Positions 8,604-17,380 of a DNA stretch of 64,000 bases are shown piece by piece. Both the position numbers and the translations under genes were made by a program. The DNA comes from Stutzerimonas stutzeri TS44 (GTDB taxonomy: Bacteria; Pseudomonadota; Gammaproteobacteria; Pseudomonadales; Pseudomonadaceae): NCBI GenBank assembly GCA_000263395.1, contig AJXE01000021.1, positions 1-64,000 on the forward strand. Direction: 5' to 3'. The notes beneath the pieces were generated by a model. The model searched no databases, was not told the origin of the DNA, and saw only the letters and a program-made list of their open reading frames with translations. Position 1 is the first letter of the stretch; each line of letters begins with the position of its first letter.

Positions 8604-9008
8604 AAACAATTGCCCCTGATGGTAGCGCTGCATTGTGAAAGGGCAGGAGTGCTGCGTCTGGGCCGGACGGGACCGGGCACGGCTGGTGCGATGCAGGCGG
8701 GAAAGTCGCTGCGGCAGACAGCGTGTCGCTCAAGAGAACGCGACAGGCGACGCCAAGGCTGGCGGCGGCAAGGGCTGAAACCGGGAGGAAGGGGAGGCGG
8801 ACCGACTGCCGGGCGGGCCAGCCGACTCAGGCTCGCGGCGGGTTCGCCACGAATGCCCGGCGAGACGGCATGACCCTCTCGCCGGGCAGATCGAAGGGCT
8901 GCACGTTTTCGTTGCCAGCCCGCTGACCGGGCAGCTCCGAGTTCATCCCGACATGCCCCCGGCGCGGCCAAGGGGAAACGAAACGGCAGCCATCACCGGA
9001 GCAACCGG
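8604..9008. other. 405-bp gap without a recognisable gene
   Basis: It lies between the Zur-type box and the end of the iron-type TonB receptor. Short open frames exist on both strands but none has a ribosome-binding site plus protein-like composition. Apart from the promoter of rpmE2 at its left edge I see no hairpin strong enough to call. Confidence 0.5.
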
Positions 9009-11111
9009 TCAGAACCGGTAGTTGACTCCCAGCGTCAGGGTCCGGCCCGGCGCCGGCTGGCGGCCCTCGGGGCTGGTATCGATGCCGCGGAAGTAGTACT
9101 CACGGTCGAACAGGTTGCTGATGCCGGCCGAAGCGGTCAGCACGCTCTGGTCCTGCAGCTTGAACTCGCGCTCGATGGCGGTGTTCCAGATCCAGTAGGC
9201 GGGCAGTTCGCCCACCGTGGCGCTGGCGTTCTCCTCGGTGCTGTTGGCGTCGTCGGTATAGGCGCTGCTGACATACAGCCCGTCGAGGCTGTAGGTCCAG
9301 TGCTCGGCGAAGCGATAGCGGCCATCGACGGTGAACTGGTGCTTGGAGCTGAATGGCACCTCGTTGCCCTTGAAGTCGCCGGTGCGCAGTTCGGCATCGA
9401 GATAGGCGTAGCCGGCGTGCAGGTCGAGGGTTGGCAGCGCGGCCGGGGTCCAGAACACCTCGGTCTCGATCCCCTGATGGCGGGTGCTGCCGAGATTCTG
9501 GAAGCGGCTGTTGGCGAACACGATCTGGTCGTCGAAGTCGATGCGGTACAGGCCGAAGTTGATGCGCAGGTTGTCCTGCGGGGTGAAGCGCACGCCGGTC
9601 TCGTAGTTGCGCGACAGTTCCGCCTGCACCACACCATCGCGGACGATCTGGAATACCTGTGGCACCCGCAGCGAACGCTGCGCGTTGGCGTAGACGAACC
9701 AGTCGTCGGTGGCCTGGTAGCCGACGCTCAGGCCGGGCAACCATTCTTCGGAAACCGTCTTGCGCTCAACGCCGCTGACGCCGTCGGCGTATTCCATCTT
9801 CGCGTGCTCATAGCGCACGCCGGGGGTGATGGTCAGGCGGTCGTCGAGCAGCTTGATTTCGTTGCTCACATAGGCGGCCTGGCCCTTGGTATCGAATACC
9901 CAGTCGCGCACCACGCTGGTGACGCCGGTATTGAGGTTCAGACGGTCGACGTCGAAATCGACGTTTTCCTTGACCAGGCGGGCGCCGAGCAGCCAGGTCT
10001 GGCTGACACTATCGCCGTCGATGCCGAGGCTCAGGCGCGGCTCGCTGCCCCAGACGCGGAAGTCGCGGGGCGCATCTTGCAGGGTGGCCGGCGTGGCATC
10101 CGGCGCGAAGGGCAGGCCGACAATAAAGTTGCGATAGCTGTTCTGGGCGAAGTTGGTCCAGCTGAATTCCACGTCGTCGAACGGGCCCATGGCGCCAAGG
10201 TATTGGGTATAGGTGCCCCAGACGCGGTCGCTGTCGCCTTCGAAACGATCGAGCTTGCGGGTCGACTGGCGCGGGTCGTTCTTGTAGTCGGCCACGCTGA
10301 GGGCACCGGCCAGGTCCATGTCGGCGATGTAGCGCTGCACGCCGAAGCTCAGGCTGCGGCTGTCGTCGATATCCCACTGGCCGCGCAGGCGGTAGTTCTG
10401 CACCTCGGTCTCGGAATGCTCGCGGCCGTATTCGCCGCTGATGGTGTTGACGTCCAGCTGCAGGCCGAAGTTGTCGGTCAACCGGCCGCCGGTGCCCAGG
10501 TAGCTGTCGTACAGCTGGCGCCCGCCAGCGGCGAAGGTGACGCGCTCTTGCAGGGTGGTTTCCCACTTTTCCGGGATCGGCCGGCTGATGAAGTTGATTA
10601 CGCCGCCGACGTTGTTCGGCCCGTACTGGACGGAGGCACCGCCACGCACGATGTCGATGCGATCGACCGTTGCCAGGGTCTGCGGGAACAGCGACAGGCT
10701 GGTCTGACCATAGGGCGCCAGGGCCAGCGGGATGCCGTCGGAGAGCGCCTGCACGCGGCCGCTGCGACTCTCATAAAGACCGCGCACGGACAGCTGTGGC
10801 AGTACGCCGGTACCGGTTTCGTCGAGAATCTTCACCCCCGGGACGCGCGCCAGGGCGTCATCCAGACCGCGCACGCTGGCCTTCTTCAGCTCCCCGGCCT
10901 CGACCACGCTGCGGCTGCCCGCATAGGTGCGTACTTCTTCTTCGCTGGCGCTGCCCAGCACATCGCCCTGGATGACGAGCGGGGCAAGGGATACCGGGCT
11001 GTCCTGCTTCTGCTGGCGGCTGTCTTCGGTCTCGTTGGCCTGCGCGGCCTGGGCGATGGCGATGGCCAGCAGGCTGGCGGTGACGCCGATACGGCGGGAC
11101 GTCCTGATCAT
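9009..11111 (-). CDS. TonB-dependent iron/siderophore receptor (FecA-like)
   Basis: A 700-residue outer-membrane receptor. It has a signal peptide (MIRTSRRIGVTASLLAIAIAQAAQA), a plug with VPGVKILDETGTG, LSVRGLYESRSG and VRGGASVQYGPNNVGGVINF, and a barrel finishing in phenylalanine (LTLGVNYRF). The YGPNNVGG plug motif is typical of FecA and related Fe(III)-chelate receptors. No N-terminal FecR-interacting signalling domain is visible, as the plug follows soon after the signal peptide, and no sigma factor or anti-sigma gene is adjacent. The ATG at 11111 follows an AGGAGA site. A Fur-like box lies about 125 bases upstream, consistent with iron-starvation induction. The exact ferric chelate is unknown. 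Confidence 0.88.
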   Translation of the reverse strand: MIRTSRRIGVTASLLAIAIAQAAQANETEDSRQQKQDSPVSLAPLVIQGDVLGSASEEEVRTYAGSRSVVEAGELKKASVRGLDDALARVPGVKILDETGTGVLPQLSVRGLYESRSGRVQALSDGIPLALAPYGQTSLSLFPQTLATVDRIDIVRGGASVQYGPNNVGGVINFISRPIPEKWETTLQERVTFAAGGRQLYDSYLGTGGRLTDNFGLQLDVNTISGEYGREHSETEVQNYRLRGQWDIDDSRSLSFGVQRYIADMDLAGALSVADYKNDPRQSTRKLDRFEGDSDRVWGTYTQYLGAMGPFDDVEFSWTNFAQNSYRNFIVGLPFAPDATPATLQDAPRDFRVWGSEPRLSLGIDGDSVSQTWLLGARLVKENVDFDVDRLNLNTGVTSVVRDWVFDTKGQAAYVSNEIKLLDDRLTITPGVRYEHAKMEYADGVSGVERKTVSEEWLPGLSVGYQATDDWFVYANAQRSLRVPQVFQIVRDGVVQAELSRNYETGVRFTPQDNLRINFGLYRIDFDDQIVFANSRFQNLGSTRHQGIETEVFWTPAALPTLDLHAGYAYLDAELRTGDFKGNEVPFSSKHQFTVDGRYRFAEHWTYSLDGLYVSSAYTDDANSTEENASATVGELPAYWIWNTAIEREFKLQDQSVLTASAGISNLFDREYYFRGIDTSPEGRQPAPGRTLTLGVNYRF

Positions 11112-11233
11112 TGGATGAAATTCTCCTGATGCGCGCGGCGAGGCTAACGACCACTGGCAACAGGTCGTTCGTGGCATCGAGCGAGCAAGGGTTGAGTGAG
11201 TGCAGAAAAGGCGTTCGGTAATGCAATTTATTA

Positions 11234-11252
11234 CCTAATGAGAATTATTGCT
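11234..11252 (-). promoter_or_regulatory. Fur-like box
   Basis: Read on the plus strand, CCTAATGAGAATTATTGCT matches the 19-bp Fur consensus GATAATGATAATCATTATC at 13 of 19 positions, including the core AATGAnAAT. It sits in the AT-rich stretch upstream of the TonB receptor gene, the expected place for iron-dependent repression. Confidence 0.65.
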
Positions 11253-11477
11253 TTGTGTAAATGGATTGTAAATAACTGTTTCTGGCGGGCGCGATGCTGC
11301 GGCTGGCGGCGGTGTGAGGAAAAATCCGCTGGCGGGTAAAGAAGGGCGGGAGAGGGTTCAGTTGGGAAGGAGCGCCGTCTGATGCATGTTCAAGCACCGG
11401 CGGTGTGCAAAACGGGCACCGCTGCGGTGGCTGCTATCGGACATACTTGATGGCATGCAGGAATCGGTTTGCATGAT

Positions 11478-11515
11478 GCCCTTGAGCGCAACAGCGTGTC
11501 GTAGCGCTCAAGGGC
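11478..11515 (-). terminator. strong hairpin downstream of the OprB porin gene
   Basis: A perfect 12-bp inverted repeat (GCCCTTGAGCGC, 14-nt loop, GCGCTCAAGGGC) lies 15 bases beyond the porin stop at 11531. The stem is long enough to terminate or to protect the 3' end of the long operon transcript, though the sequence after it on the minus strand is not T-rich. Confidence 0.55.
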
Positions 11516-11530
11516 CGTTGATCGTTCGTG

Positions 11531-12799
11531 TCAGAAAGACACCACCGTCCTCAGTCCGAACACCATGACGTCCTTTTCGTTGGAGTAGCCGCCGGGCTGG
11601 TGGAAATACTGGATGTTCGGGCTCAGCGAAACGGCCGGAGTCACTGCGATGCGGTAGTAGAGTTCGGCGGGGTACTCCTTGTCCGGTACGGCGGTGCCTT
11701 GTTCGCGCAACCGGCGGCGCGAATCGTCGTTCACTTCCAGCCGTGCGAGGGCAAGGCCGACTTCGTCGTCGGGGCGGCTGGTGAAAGGGGCGGAGAGGAT
11801 GCCTCCGACCTGCCAGACGCGCTCGATGTAGGTCACGTCCGGGTCGGACTGGATGAAGTGGGCGAACAGCTTGAAGCGCCGGGCCGCCACCGCGGTGCTC
11901 TGCCAGAGCTGCTGCTCGGCCATCAGGTAGCCACCGCTGGCCTGGTCGTGCTCGGCGGCTGGCGCGCCGGAAAGCGCCATCGGCCGACCGGCAGCGTCGC
12001 GATAGACATCCTCGAAGTCGCCGGTATTGCGCCACAGGCCCAGCCGATAGGCGCCGGGCTGGCCGGCGAAGGTCGGCGCCCAGCCCAGTTCGGCGACCGC
12101 GTGGTAGCCCGTGGTGCCCGACGGACTGCCGAAGTTCAGGCCCTGCCCGCGCTCGGTGAAACGCGGGTTGACCTGATAGAGCGCGGTCTGCAATGACCAT
12201 TCTTCGTTCAACTGGTAACGCGCGGTGGCGCCCCACTGGCTGATCGGCCAAGTGTACCAGTTCGGCGTGATGTAGCCGGGCACCGTGCCGCAGAAGCCGA
12301 GGTTCTGGAACGGGCAGGCGAACGGGAAGACCTCGCCGCTCATGGGCAGGCGGCCGAGCTTGAGCAGCAGGCGGTCGTCGAGCAGCGCCTGCTGGTAGTA
12401 GAACTGCACCAGCCGGGTGACGCTGCCGTAGCCGTGGATTTCCTGCGGTTGCAGCAGCACGCCGAGATCCGCCTCGGCGTTGAGGTTCTCGCCGTTGCGG
12501 TTGACCAGCGTGAAACGGAAGCCGGCGCCAGACCAGCCCAGCAGTTTGTCCAGGTCCAGCGCGGCATCGAACATCAGCTGGTCGGAGTAGGTGCCAGTGT
12601 GCTCATCGCCGCCCTGGGTGTTCCAGGCCAGCTCGTTGACGTAGGTGATCTGCAGGTCGACGCCGGCCTCGTGCAGGCGGGTGCGGGCGCCGTTCCAGTC
12701 GCCGAGCAGGAACTGGTCGGGTGAGTAGTCCGCCGCGTGGGCAGCAGTGAACAGGCAGGCGGCGAGAAGGCCGCTGCCGAAGCGCAGGCTTGTTGTCAT
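11531..12799 (-). CDS. oprB: OprB-family carbohydrate-selective porin
   Basis: A 422-residue outer-membrane porin. A signal peptide (ending AAHA before ADYSP) is followed by the OprB-family opening FLLGDWNGARTRLHEAGVDLQ, family-typical DLDKLLGWSGAGF and LPMSGEVF segments, and a C-terminal phenylalanine (LRTVVSF). OprB porins admit sugars and other polyols. It is the last gene of the AcoR-type operon, 70 bases after the VOC gene, which suggests that the operon's substrate enters the periplasm through this channel. The specific solute cannot be predicted; a diol or hydroxyketone would fit the neighbouring enzymes. Confidence 0.85.
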   Translation of the reverse strand: MTTSLRFGSGLLAACLFTAAHAADYSPDQFLLGDWNGARTRLHEAGVDLQITYVNELAWNTQGGDEHTGTYSDQLMFDAALDLDKLLGWSGAGFRFTLVNRNGENLNAEADLGVLLQPQEIHGYGSVTRLVQFYYQQALLDDRLLLKLGRLPMSGEVFPFACPFQNLGFCGTVPGYITPNWYTWPISQWGATARYQLNEEWSLQTALYQVNPRFTERGQGLNFGSPSGTTGYHAVAELGWAPTFAGQPGAYRLGLWRNTGDFEDVYRDAAGRPMALSGAPAAEHDQASGGYLMAEQQLWQSTAVAARRFKLFAHFIQSDPDVTYIERVWQVGGILSAPFTSRPDDEVGLALARLEVNDDSRRRLREQGTAVPDKEYPAELYYRIAVTPAVSLSPNIQYFHQPGGYSNEKDVMVFGLRTVVSF

Positions 12800-12869
12800 T
12801 GTTTTAGTCCTTGGGTGTGACGCCTTGAATGCCGGCTCGGCCCCGGGCGGGGCGAGCCGGTGGTGCTGG

Positions 12870-13421
12870 TCAGCGTGCCGGGAAGCGCGGGTCCCATAGC
12901 AGCCGGTCGCGGCCGTTTTCGTAGGCCATGCCTTCGGGGAAGCTGACCAGTTCCAGCTGCAGGCCCCAGGGCGCGAGGAAATACACCCAGCTCAGGCCCT
13001 TGCCCGGCCCTTCGCTGAAGGTCGAGGGTTCGCCGAGCACGCGGATGCCGCGCTCGCGCAGGAAGGCCACCGCGGCGTCCATGTCGTCGACGTAGAACGC
13101 CAGGTGATGGCCGCCGATGTCGCTGTTCTTCGGCGGCGTGCCGGCCTGGTCCGGCGCGGCGTACTCGAACACTTCCAGGTTGGTGCCGTTGCCGCAGCGC
13201 AGCATCTGGAAGTTGCGGATCACCGCGCGCGGATGGACGTTGAGGTGCTCGTTCATCCAGTCGTCGTCGAAGGCGAAGGTGCCGAGCTCGAAGAACGGCT
13301 CGCAGCCGAGCACCTCGCAGAAGAAACTCACCGCTTGCTCGAGGTTGGGCACGGTCAGGCCGAAGTGCTGGATGCCGCGCTGGCCGGGCAGGCTGCCCTT
13401 GGGCGGGGTGGGTTGGCTCAT
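12870..13421 (-). CDS. VOC superfamily protein (glyoxalase/dioxygenase fold)
   Basis: A 183-residue protein with the paired beta-alpha-beta-beta-beta modules of the vicinal oxygen chelate fold. Candidate metal ligands are H20 in the opening GIQHFGLTVPN module, H in GGHHLAFYVDD and E in the late LQLELVSFP segment. It begins MSQPTPPKG after a GGAGGA site at the ATG of 13421. VOC enzymes include glyoxalases, epimerases and extradiol dioxygenases, so the reaction here is unknown. Its place between the lipoyl-transferase-like gene and the porin implies a role in the same catabolic route, perhaps epimerising or detoxifying an alpha-dicarbonyl or hydroxyketone intermediate. That role is inference. 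Confidence 0.75.
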   Translation of the reverse strand: MSQPTPPKGSLPGQRGIQHFGLTVPNLEQAVSFFCEVLGCEPFFELGTFAFDDDWMNEHLNVHPRAVIRNFQMLRCGNGTNLEVFEYAAPDQAGTPPKNSDIGGHHLAFYVDDMDAAVAFLRERGIRVLGEPSTFSEGPGKGLSWVYFLAPWGLQLELVSFPEGMAYENGRDRLLWDPRFPAR

Positions 13422-13495
13422 GGGTGTTTCCTCCAGTGCAAAGGCAGGCGGGCTGCCGAGTTGTTGTTGTGTACGCAAAGGAAGTGCGGGGCTGC

Positions 13496-14236
13496 TCAGG
13501 GCAGGGCGCGGGACGGCGGTGCGGCGCGTGCGCCGACTGCCAGCCCGTGCCCGCCGAGCACGCGGCGATAGTGGCCGGGCAGTTGCCCGGCCGCCGACCA
13601 GACGGCATCGAGGCGTTCGGCCAGTGCCAAATGGCTGTCGGCCTGGCAGCGCAGGTCGCTGGCACAGGCGTGATAGAAGCGGTTGACCACGTCGGCCATG
13701 GACTCGCGCCGGTCCTCGATCAGCACGGCGGCGTGAGCCAATACCACCGGGCGCCCATCGCGGCTGCGCCGCCAGCGCTGGGCGGTGCCGGCGACCTTGC
13801 GGCCCTCCAGGGTGAGGTTGAAGCGGCCGTCGCAGAAGGCGCCCGGCACCGCGCCGACGCCGGCCTGCAGGCCATGCTCGGCGAGCCACACGGCCAGCGG
13901 CTCGAGCAGTCGCTCATAGGCGTTGTCGATCCGCCGGTGCTCGTCGTCGCCAGTCGTCAGGGCATAGACCAGGGCAATATTGAGCACCGCCGGCGATTGC
14001 GGCACCGGCTCGCCGCCGGTGTCACGCAGCAGGATCGGCCAGCCCTGCGCCGCGCAGCGTTGGCTGGCCAGGGCGAAGCCGGGCCGGCGCTCGAAGCTCT
14101 TCGGCATCACCAGTGCCTGATTGGTCGGCCGCCAGAACAGCAGCTGGCAGTCGAACAGGCCGTCACAGACGCGTTGCAGCAAGGCCCGCTCGGCATTCAG
14201 GCCGGCGCCCACGCTGAACCGGGCGATGCCGTTCAT
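13496..14236 (-). CDS. lipoate ligase / LipL-like lipoyl transferase family protein
   Basis: A 246-residue member of the biotin/lipoate A/B protein ligase superfamily. The segment PGAFCDGRFN followed by GRKVAGTAQR (Cys135 and Lys147) resembles the active site of LipM/LipL, in which that cysteine forms a thioester with the octanoyl or lipoyl group. Classical LplA ligases lack it. The ATG overlaps the E2 stop (ATGA), coupling it to the E2 catalytic gene and the lipoyl protein gene just upstream. The simplest reading is that it loads lipoyl onto the small free lipoyl protein of the same operon. Whether it uses free lipoate plus ATP or moves the group from another carrier cannot be told from sequence. 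Confidence 0.65.
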   Translation of the reverse strand: MNGIARFSVGAGLNAERALLQRVCDGLFDCQLLFWRPTNQALVMPKSFERRPGFALASQRCAAQGWPILLRDTGGEPVPQSPAVLNIALVYALTTGDDEHRRIDNAYERLLEPLAVWLAEHGLQAGVGAVPGAFCDGRFNLTLEGRKVAGTAQRWRRSRDGRPVVLAHAAVLIEDRRESMADVVNRFYHACASDLRCQADSHLALAERLDAVWSAAGQLPGHYRRVLGGHGLAVGARAAPPSRALP

Positions 14237-14934
14237 GCCGCGTACTCCTCGATGCGCTGGCACAGATCATCGAGAAACTCCGCCGCCGGCGAGCCGTTGA
14301 CGGCGCGGTGATCGAAGGTCAGCGACAGGCCCATCCACTCGACCTCCACCAGCTCGCCGCTGGGCCCGAGTTCCAGCCGCCGCTGAATGCCGCCGACACC
14401 CAGGATCGCCACCTGCGGCGGATTGAGGATCGGCGTGAAGTGGTGCACCCGCGACAGCCCCAGGTTGGAGACGGTAAAGGTGGCGCCGGTCAGTTCCTTG
14501 ACCGACAGCTTGCCGGCCAGGGCCTTGTCCACCAGCGCCTTGCGCGCCTGGCACAGGCCTTCGCCGTCCAGCTGCTCGGCGTCGAACAGCGCCGGGGCGA
14601 CCAGCAGATCGCCCGGCAGCGGAATGGCGAGACCCAGGTGCACCGCCGCGTGCTGGTGGATCACCTCATCCTCCAGCGTGGCATTGAGCCCGGGATGGGC
14701 CTTGAGCGTCTCGATTACCTTGAGCAGCAACAGATCCTGCACGGACACCGCGCTGCCCGCAGCCTTCAGCTCGGCGCGGCGGGTTTTCAGCGCATCCAGC
14801 CGGCATTCGCTGTGGTGGGTCAGCTGCGCGGTGGTCTGCAGGCTTTCGTGCATCTTCGCCGCGATCATCTTGCGCATGCCCTTGAGCGGCACCCGTTCGG
14901 GCGCGCGCTCGGGCAGGAGTTCCAGTCGAGTCAT
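14233..14934 (-). CDS. 2-oxoacid dehydrogenase E2 catalytic domain protein without lipoyl domain
   Basis: A 233-residue acyltransferase that is essentially only the E2 core: it opens at VPLKGMRKMIAAKMHESL, where the catalytic domain of ordinary E2 proteins begins. It lacks both the lipoyl domain and the peripheral-subunit-binding domain. The active-site motif reads DHRAVNG, with the catalytic histidine but asparagine where DHRxxDG is usual. The lipoyl domain is a separate protein encoded two bases upstream. The partners E1 alpha and E1 beta are in the same operon. By analogy with the acetoin dehydrogenase complex it would transfer an acyl group from lipoyl to CoA. No E3 (lipoamide dehydrogenase) gene is present, so a housekeeping E3 is presumably shared. 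Confidence 0.85.
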   Translation of the reverse strand: MTRLELLPERAPERVPLKGMRKMIAAKMHESLQTTAQLTHHSECRLDALKTRRAELKAAGSAVSVQDLLLLKVIETLKAHPGLNATLEDEVIHQHAAVHLGLAIPLPGDLLVAPALFDAEQLDGEGLCQARKALVDKALAGKLSVKELTGATFTVSNLGLSRVHHFTPILNPPQVAILGVGGIQRRLELGPSGELVEVEWMGLSLTFDHRAVNGSPAAEFLDDLCQRIEEYAA

Positions 14935-14936
14935 GG

Positions 14937-15170
14937 CTAATCCACCTGGCCGATGACCGCACCCTTGGCGATCACCGCGTCTTCTTCCTCGATGATCTTC
15001 AGCACCCCGGCAACCGGCGCTTCGATCTCGAACTGGGCCTTTTCCGACATGACCTCGGCGACCAGGTCACCGGCGGCCACTTCGGCGCCGTCGCTGACCA
15101 GCCAGGAGGTGATCACCGCTTCGGCGTCGCCTTCCCAGAGGTCGTCTGCAATCACGATGGGGGTACTCAT
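14937..15170 (-). CDS. free-standing lipoyl carrier domain of the 2-oxoacid dehydrogenase complex
   Basis: A 77-residue single biotin/lipoyl-attachment domain. Lys44 in EVMSEKAQFEIEAP occupies the hairpin-turn position that is lipoylated in E2 and GcvH proteins. Ordinary E2 proteins carry this domain fused to the catalytic core; here it is a separate gene two bases before the E2 core gene. An ATG at 15179 overlapping the E1 beta stop (ATGA) is the alternative start and would add three residues; the ATG at 15170 has an AAGGA site at suitable spacing and gives the usual MSTPIVI opening. It would shuttle the acyl group between E1 and the E2 core. Confidence 0.85.
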   Translation of the reverse strand: MSTPIVIADDLWEGDAEAVITSWLVSDGAEVAAGDLVAEVMSEKAQFEIEAPVAGVLKIIEEEDAVIAKGAVIGQVD

Positions 15171-15175
15171 AAACG

Positions 15176-16198
15176 TCATTCCTTATGCATGGCGTGGTAG
15201 GCGGCCACGATCTTGTCCGCGTTGGGCAGGGCCCATTGCTCCATGACCGGGGTGAAGGGGATGGGGATGTCGGGGAAGGCAACCCGCTGCGGGCGGGCCT
15301 TGAGCATGCCGATGTCGTGCTCGACCACGCTGGCGATGATTTCGCCGCTGACGCCGAAGCTGTGGTAGTCCTCGTCGATCACGATCAGTCGGCCGGTTTT
15401 CTTCACCGAAGCGATGACGTGCTCGCGGTCCAGCGGCACCAGGCTGCGCAGGTCGATGACCTCGGCGCTGACGCCGTCCTTTTCCAGCTGCGCGGCGGCG
15501 CGCAGGGCGTGGTGCACGCCGGCGCCGAGGCTGACCAGGCTGACGTCGCGACCCTCGCGCACGGTCTTGGCCTTGCCGATCTCGACGATGTAGGGCTCCT
15601 CCGGCACCGGCACCGTGGCGCCTTTCTCGGTGCCCAGCCAGCCCATGCCCTGCAGCGACTTGTGGAAGAGGTAGACCACCGGGTTGTCATCGCGGATCGC
15701 CGCGGTCATCAGGCCCTTGGCGTCGTAGGCGTTGCTCGGCACCACCACCTTCATGCCCGGCAGGTGGGCGAAGGTGCCGTACAGGCATTGCGAGTGCTGG
15801 GCGGCGTCCGAGTAGCCGGCGCCGGTCGAGGCCATCAGCACCATCGGCACCGGCACCTTGCCGCCGGAGAAGTAGGTGTTTTTGGCCATCAGGTTGTAGA
15901 TGGCGTCCATGCAGACGCCGAAGAAGTCGACGAACATCAGCTCGACGATCGGCCGCATGCCGTCCGAGGCGGCGCCCACGGCGGCTCCGATGAAGGCGGT
16001 TTCGGAGATCGGCGTGTCGCGGATGCGCGTCTTGCCGAACTCGTCATACAGCCCGCGGGTGTTGCCGAACACGCCGCCGAGCTGGCCGATGTCCTCGCCC
16101 ATCACGAACACCTTCGGGTCCAGGCGCATTTCCTGGGCCACGGCTTCAGCCATGGCGCGGGCGACGGTGAGCTTTCTTTCCTTTACTGCTGTGGTCAT
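15176..16198 (-). CDS. acoB: acetoin dehydrogenase-type E1 component, beta subunit
   Basis: A 340-residue transketolase-like protein with the features of branched 2-oxoacid dehydrogenase E1 beta subunits: MGEDIGQLGGVFG near residue 34, ELMFVDFFGVCMDAIYN, and a C-terminal transketolase domain containing LVSLGAGVHHAL, EVIDLRSLVPLD and VIDEDYHSFGVSGEI. With the E1 alpha protein it forms the thiamine-diphosphate enzyme that decarboxylates or cleaves the substrate and reductively acylates the lipoyl protein. It lies between the butanediol dehydrogenase gene (13 bases) and the lipoyl gene. The aco name follows the AcoR-type regulator and the butanediol dehydrogenase; the pyruvate or branched-chain versions are the alternatives. 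Confidence 0.85.
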   Translation of the reverse strand: MTTAVKERKLTVARAMAEAVAQEMRLDPKVFVMGEDIGQLGGVFGNTRGLYDEFGKTRIRDTPISETAFIGAAVGAASDGMRPIVELMFVDFFGVCMDAIYNLMAKNTYFSGGKVPVPMVLMASTGAGYSDAAQHSQCLYGTFAHLPGMKVVVPSNAYDAKGLMTAAIRDDNPVVYLFHKSLQGMGWLGTEKGATVPVPEEPYIVEIGKAKTVREGRDVSLVSLGAGVHHALRAAAQLEKDGVSAEVIDLRSLVPLDREHVIASVKKTGRLIVIDEDYHSFGVSGEIIASVVEHDIGMLKARPQRVAFPDIPIPFTPVMEQWALPNADKIVAAYHAMHKE

Positions 16199-16211
16199 GG
16201 GGTTCTCCTGC

Positions 16212-17300
16212 TCAGCCGGCCAGTGCGGCGGGGCTGACGATGATCTTGACGTTGCGGTCCTTGTGGTTGGCCAGCTCCTCGAAGCCCTGCTCGAGGATGT
16301 TGTCCAGACCGATGCGGCCGGTGATCAGCGGCGTGACGTCCATGCGGCCGTCAGTGATCAAGGCGATGACGTCGGCGAATTCACCGGCGTAGGCGAGCGA
16401 GCCGATCACCTGTTTCTCGGTGGCGACGATCTCGAAGAAGTTGAATTCCGAGGGCTCCTCGAAGATGCCGACCATCACGCAGCGACCCGCCTTGCGGATC
16501 ACGTCGATGGCGAGCTTGGCGGTGGCCTTGTGGCCGATGCACTCGAAGGACACGCCGGCACCGTAGCTGCCGGTGAGCGCCTTGATTTCGGCGATGGCGT
16601 CGCACTCGCTGGGGTCGATGACCCGATTGGCACCGACTTCCAGCGCCTTGGCCTTGCGCGCGGCGGACATCTCCAGCGCGATCACCTGGCCGGCGCCAGC
16701 GGCCTTGGCGCACATGATGGTGCACAGGCCGATGGTGCCGGCGCCGACCACCACCACGGTTTCGCCGAGCAGGCTGCCGGCCTTTTTCACCGCGTGCATG
16801 CCGACCGCCAGCGGCTCGATCAGCGCGCCGGCTTCCATTGGGAATCCCTCCGGCAGGCGGTAGAGCAGCTCGGCCGGCACGTTGACCAGTTCGGCAAAGG
16901 CGCCGTTGTTCATCAGCCCGGTGAACGCCAGCTGTTCGCAGAGGTTGTACTGGCCAGTCTTGCAGAAACGGCACTGGCCGCAGTGCTGGCAGGCGTCGGC
17001 GGCGACCTTGTCGCCCGGCGCGTAGCCTTCGACGCCTTCACCGGTGGCGACGATCTCGCCGCAGAACTCGTGGCCGAGGATGCACTGGCCCTTGATGCCG
17101 GTGAGCGGGTGCGGCGCGTTCACCGGGATGAACACCGGGCCGGCGAGGTATTCGTGCAGGTCGGAGCCGCAGATGCCGCACCAGTGCACGCGAATCTGCA
17201 CCCAGCCCGGTTGCGGCGCGCCGGGCAGCGGCACTCGTTCCAGGCGGATGTCCTTGCGGCCGTGCCAGACGGCGGCGGTCATGGTGGCTTGGCTGTTCAT
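16212..17300 (-). CDS. 2,3-butanediol dehydrogenase, zinc-type MDR family
   Basis: A 362-residue medium-chain dehydrogenase. The catalytic zinc motif CGICGSDLHEY and GHEFCGEIVATGEG are near the N-terminus, and a four-cysteine structural zinc loop (CQHCGQCRFCKTGQYNLC) follows. The Rossmann nucleotide site is VVVVGAGTIGLCT. The pattern fits (R,R)-2,3-butanediol dehydrogenases, which interconvert 2,3-butanediol and acetoin with NAD. It sits inside the aco-type operon between E1 alpha and E1 beta genes, so its product would feed directly into cleavage. An AGAGGAA site precedes the ATG at 17300. Sorbitol or threonine dehydrogenase activity is the main alternative. Confidence 0.82.
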   Translation of the reverse strand: MNSQATMTAAVWHGRKDIRLERVPLPGAPQPGWVQIRVHWCGICGSDLHEYLAGPVFIPVNAPHPLTGIKGQCILGHEFCGEIVATGEGVEGYAPGDKVAADACQHCGQCRFCKTGQYNLCEQLAFTGLMNNGAFAELVNVPAELLYRLPEGFPMEAGALIEPLAVGMHAVKKAGSLLGETVVVVGAGTIGLCTIMCAKAAGAGQVIALEMSAARKAKALEVGANRVIDPSECDAIAEIKALTGSYGAGVSFECIGHKATAKLAIDVIRKAGRCVMVGIFEEPSEFNFFEIVATEKQVIGSLAYAGEFADVIALITDGRMDVTPLITGRIGLDNILEQGFEELANHKDRNVKIIVSPAALAG

Positions 17301-17380
17301 GGTGGTGTTCCTCTTGTTGTTCTGCTGTGTCCGCGTTTCGCGAGCAGGCTCGCTTCTGCGGTCTTCGGGACTGACCTGCG

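Noticed and set aside
8559..8633. Longer N-terminus for the L31 protein
   Set aside because: The extension would translate across the Zur-type palindrome and lacks a ribosome-binding site, while the ATG at 8558 has a good one.
9009..11111. Ferric citrate type transducer with sigma factor signalling
   Set aside because: No N-terminal signalling domain is visible before the plug, and no fecI/fecR-type genes are adjacent.
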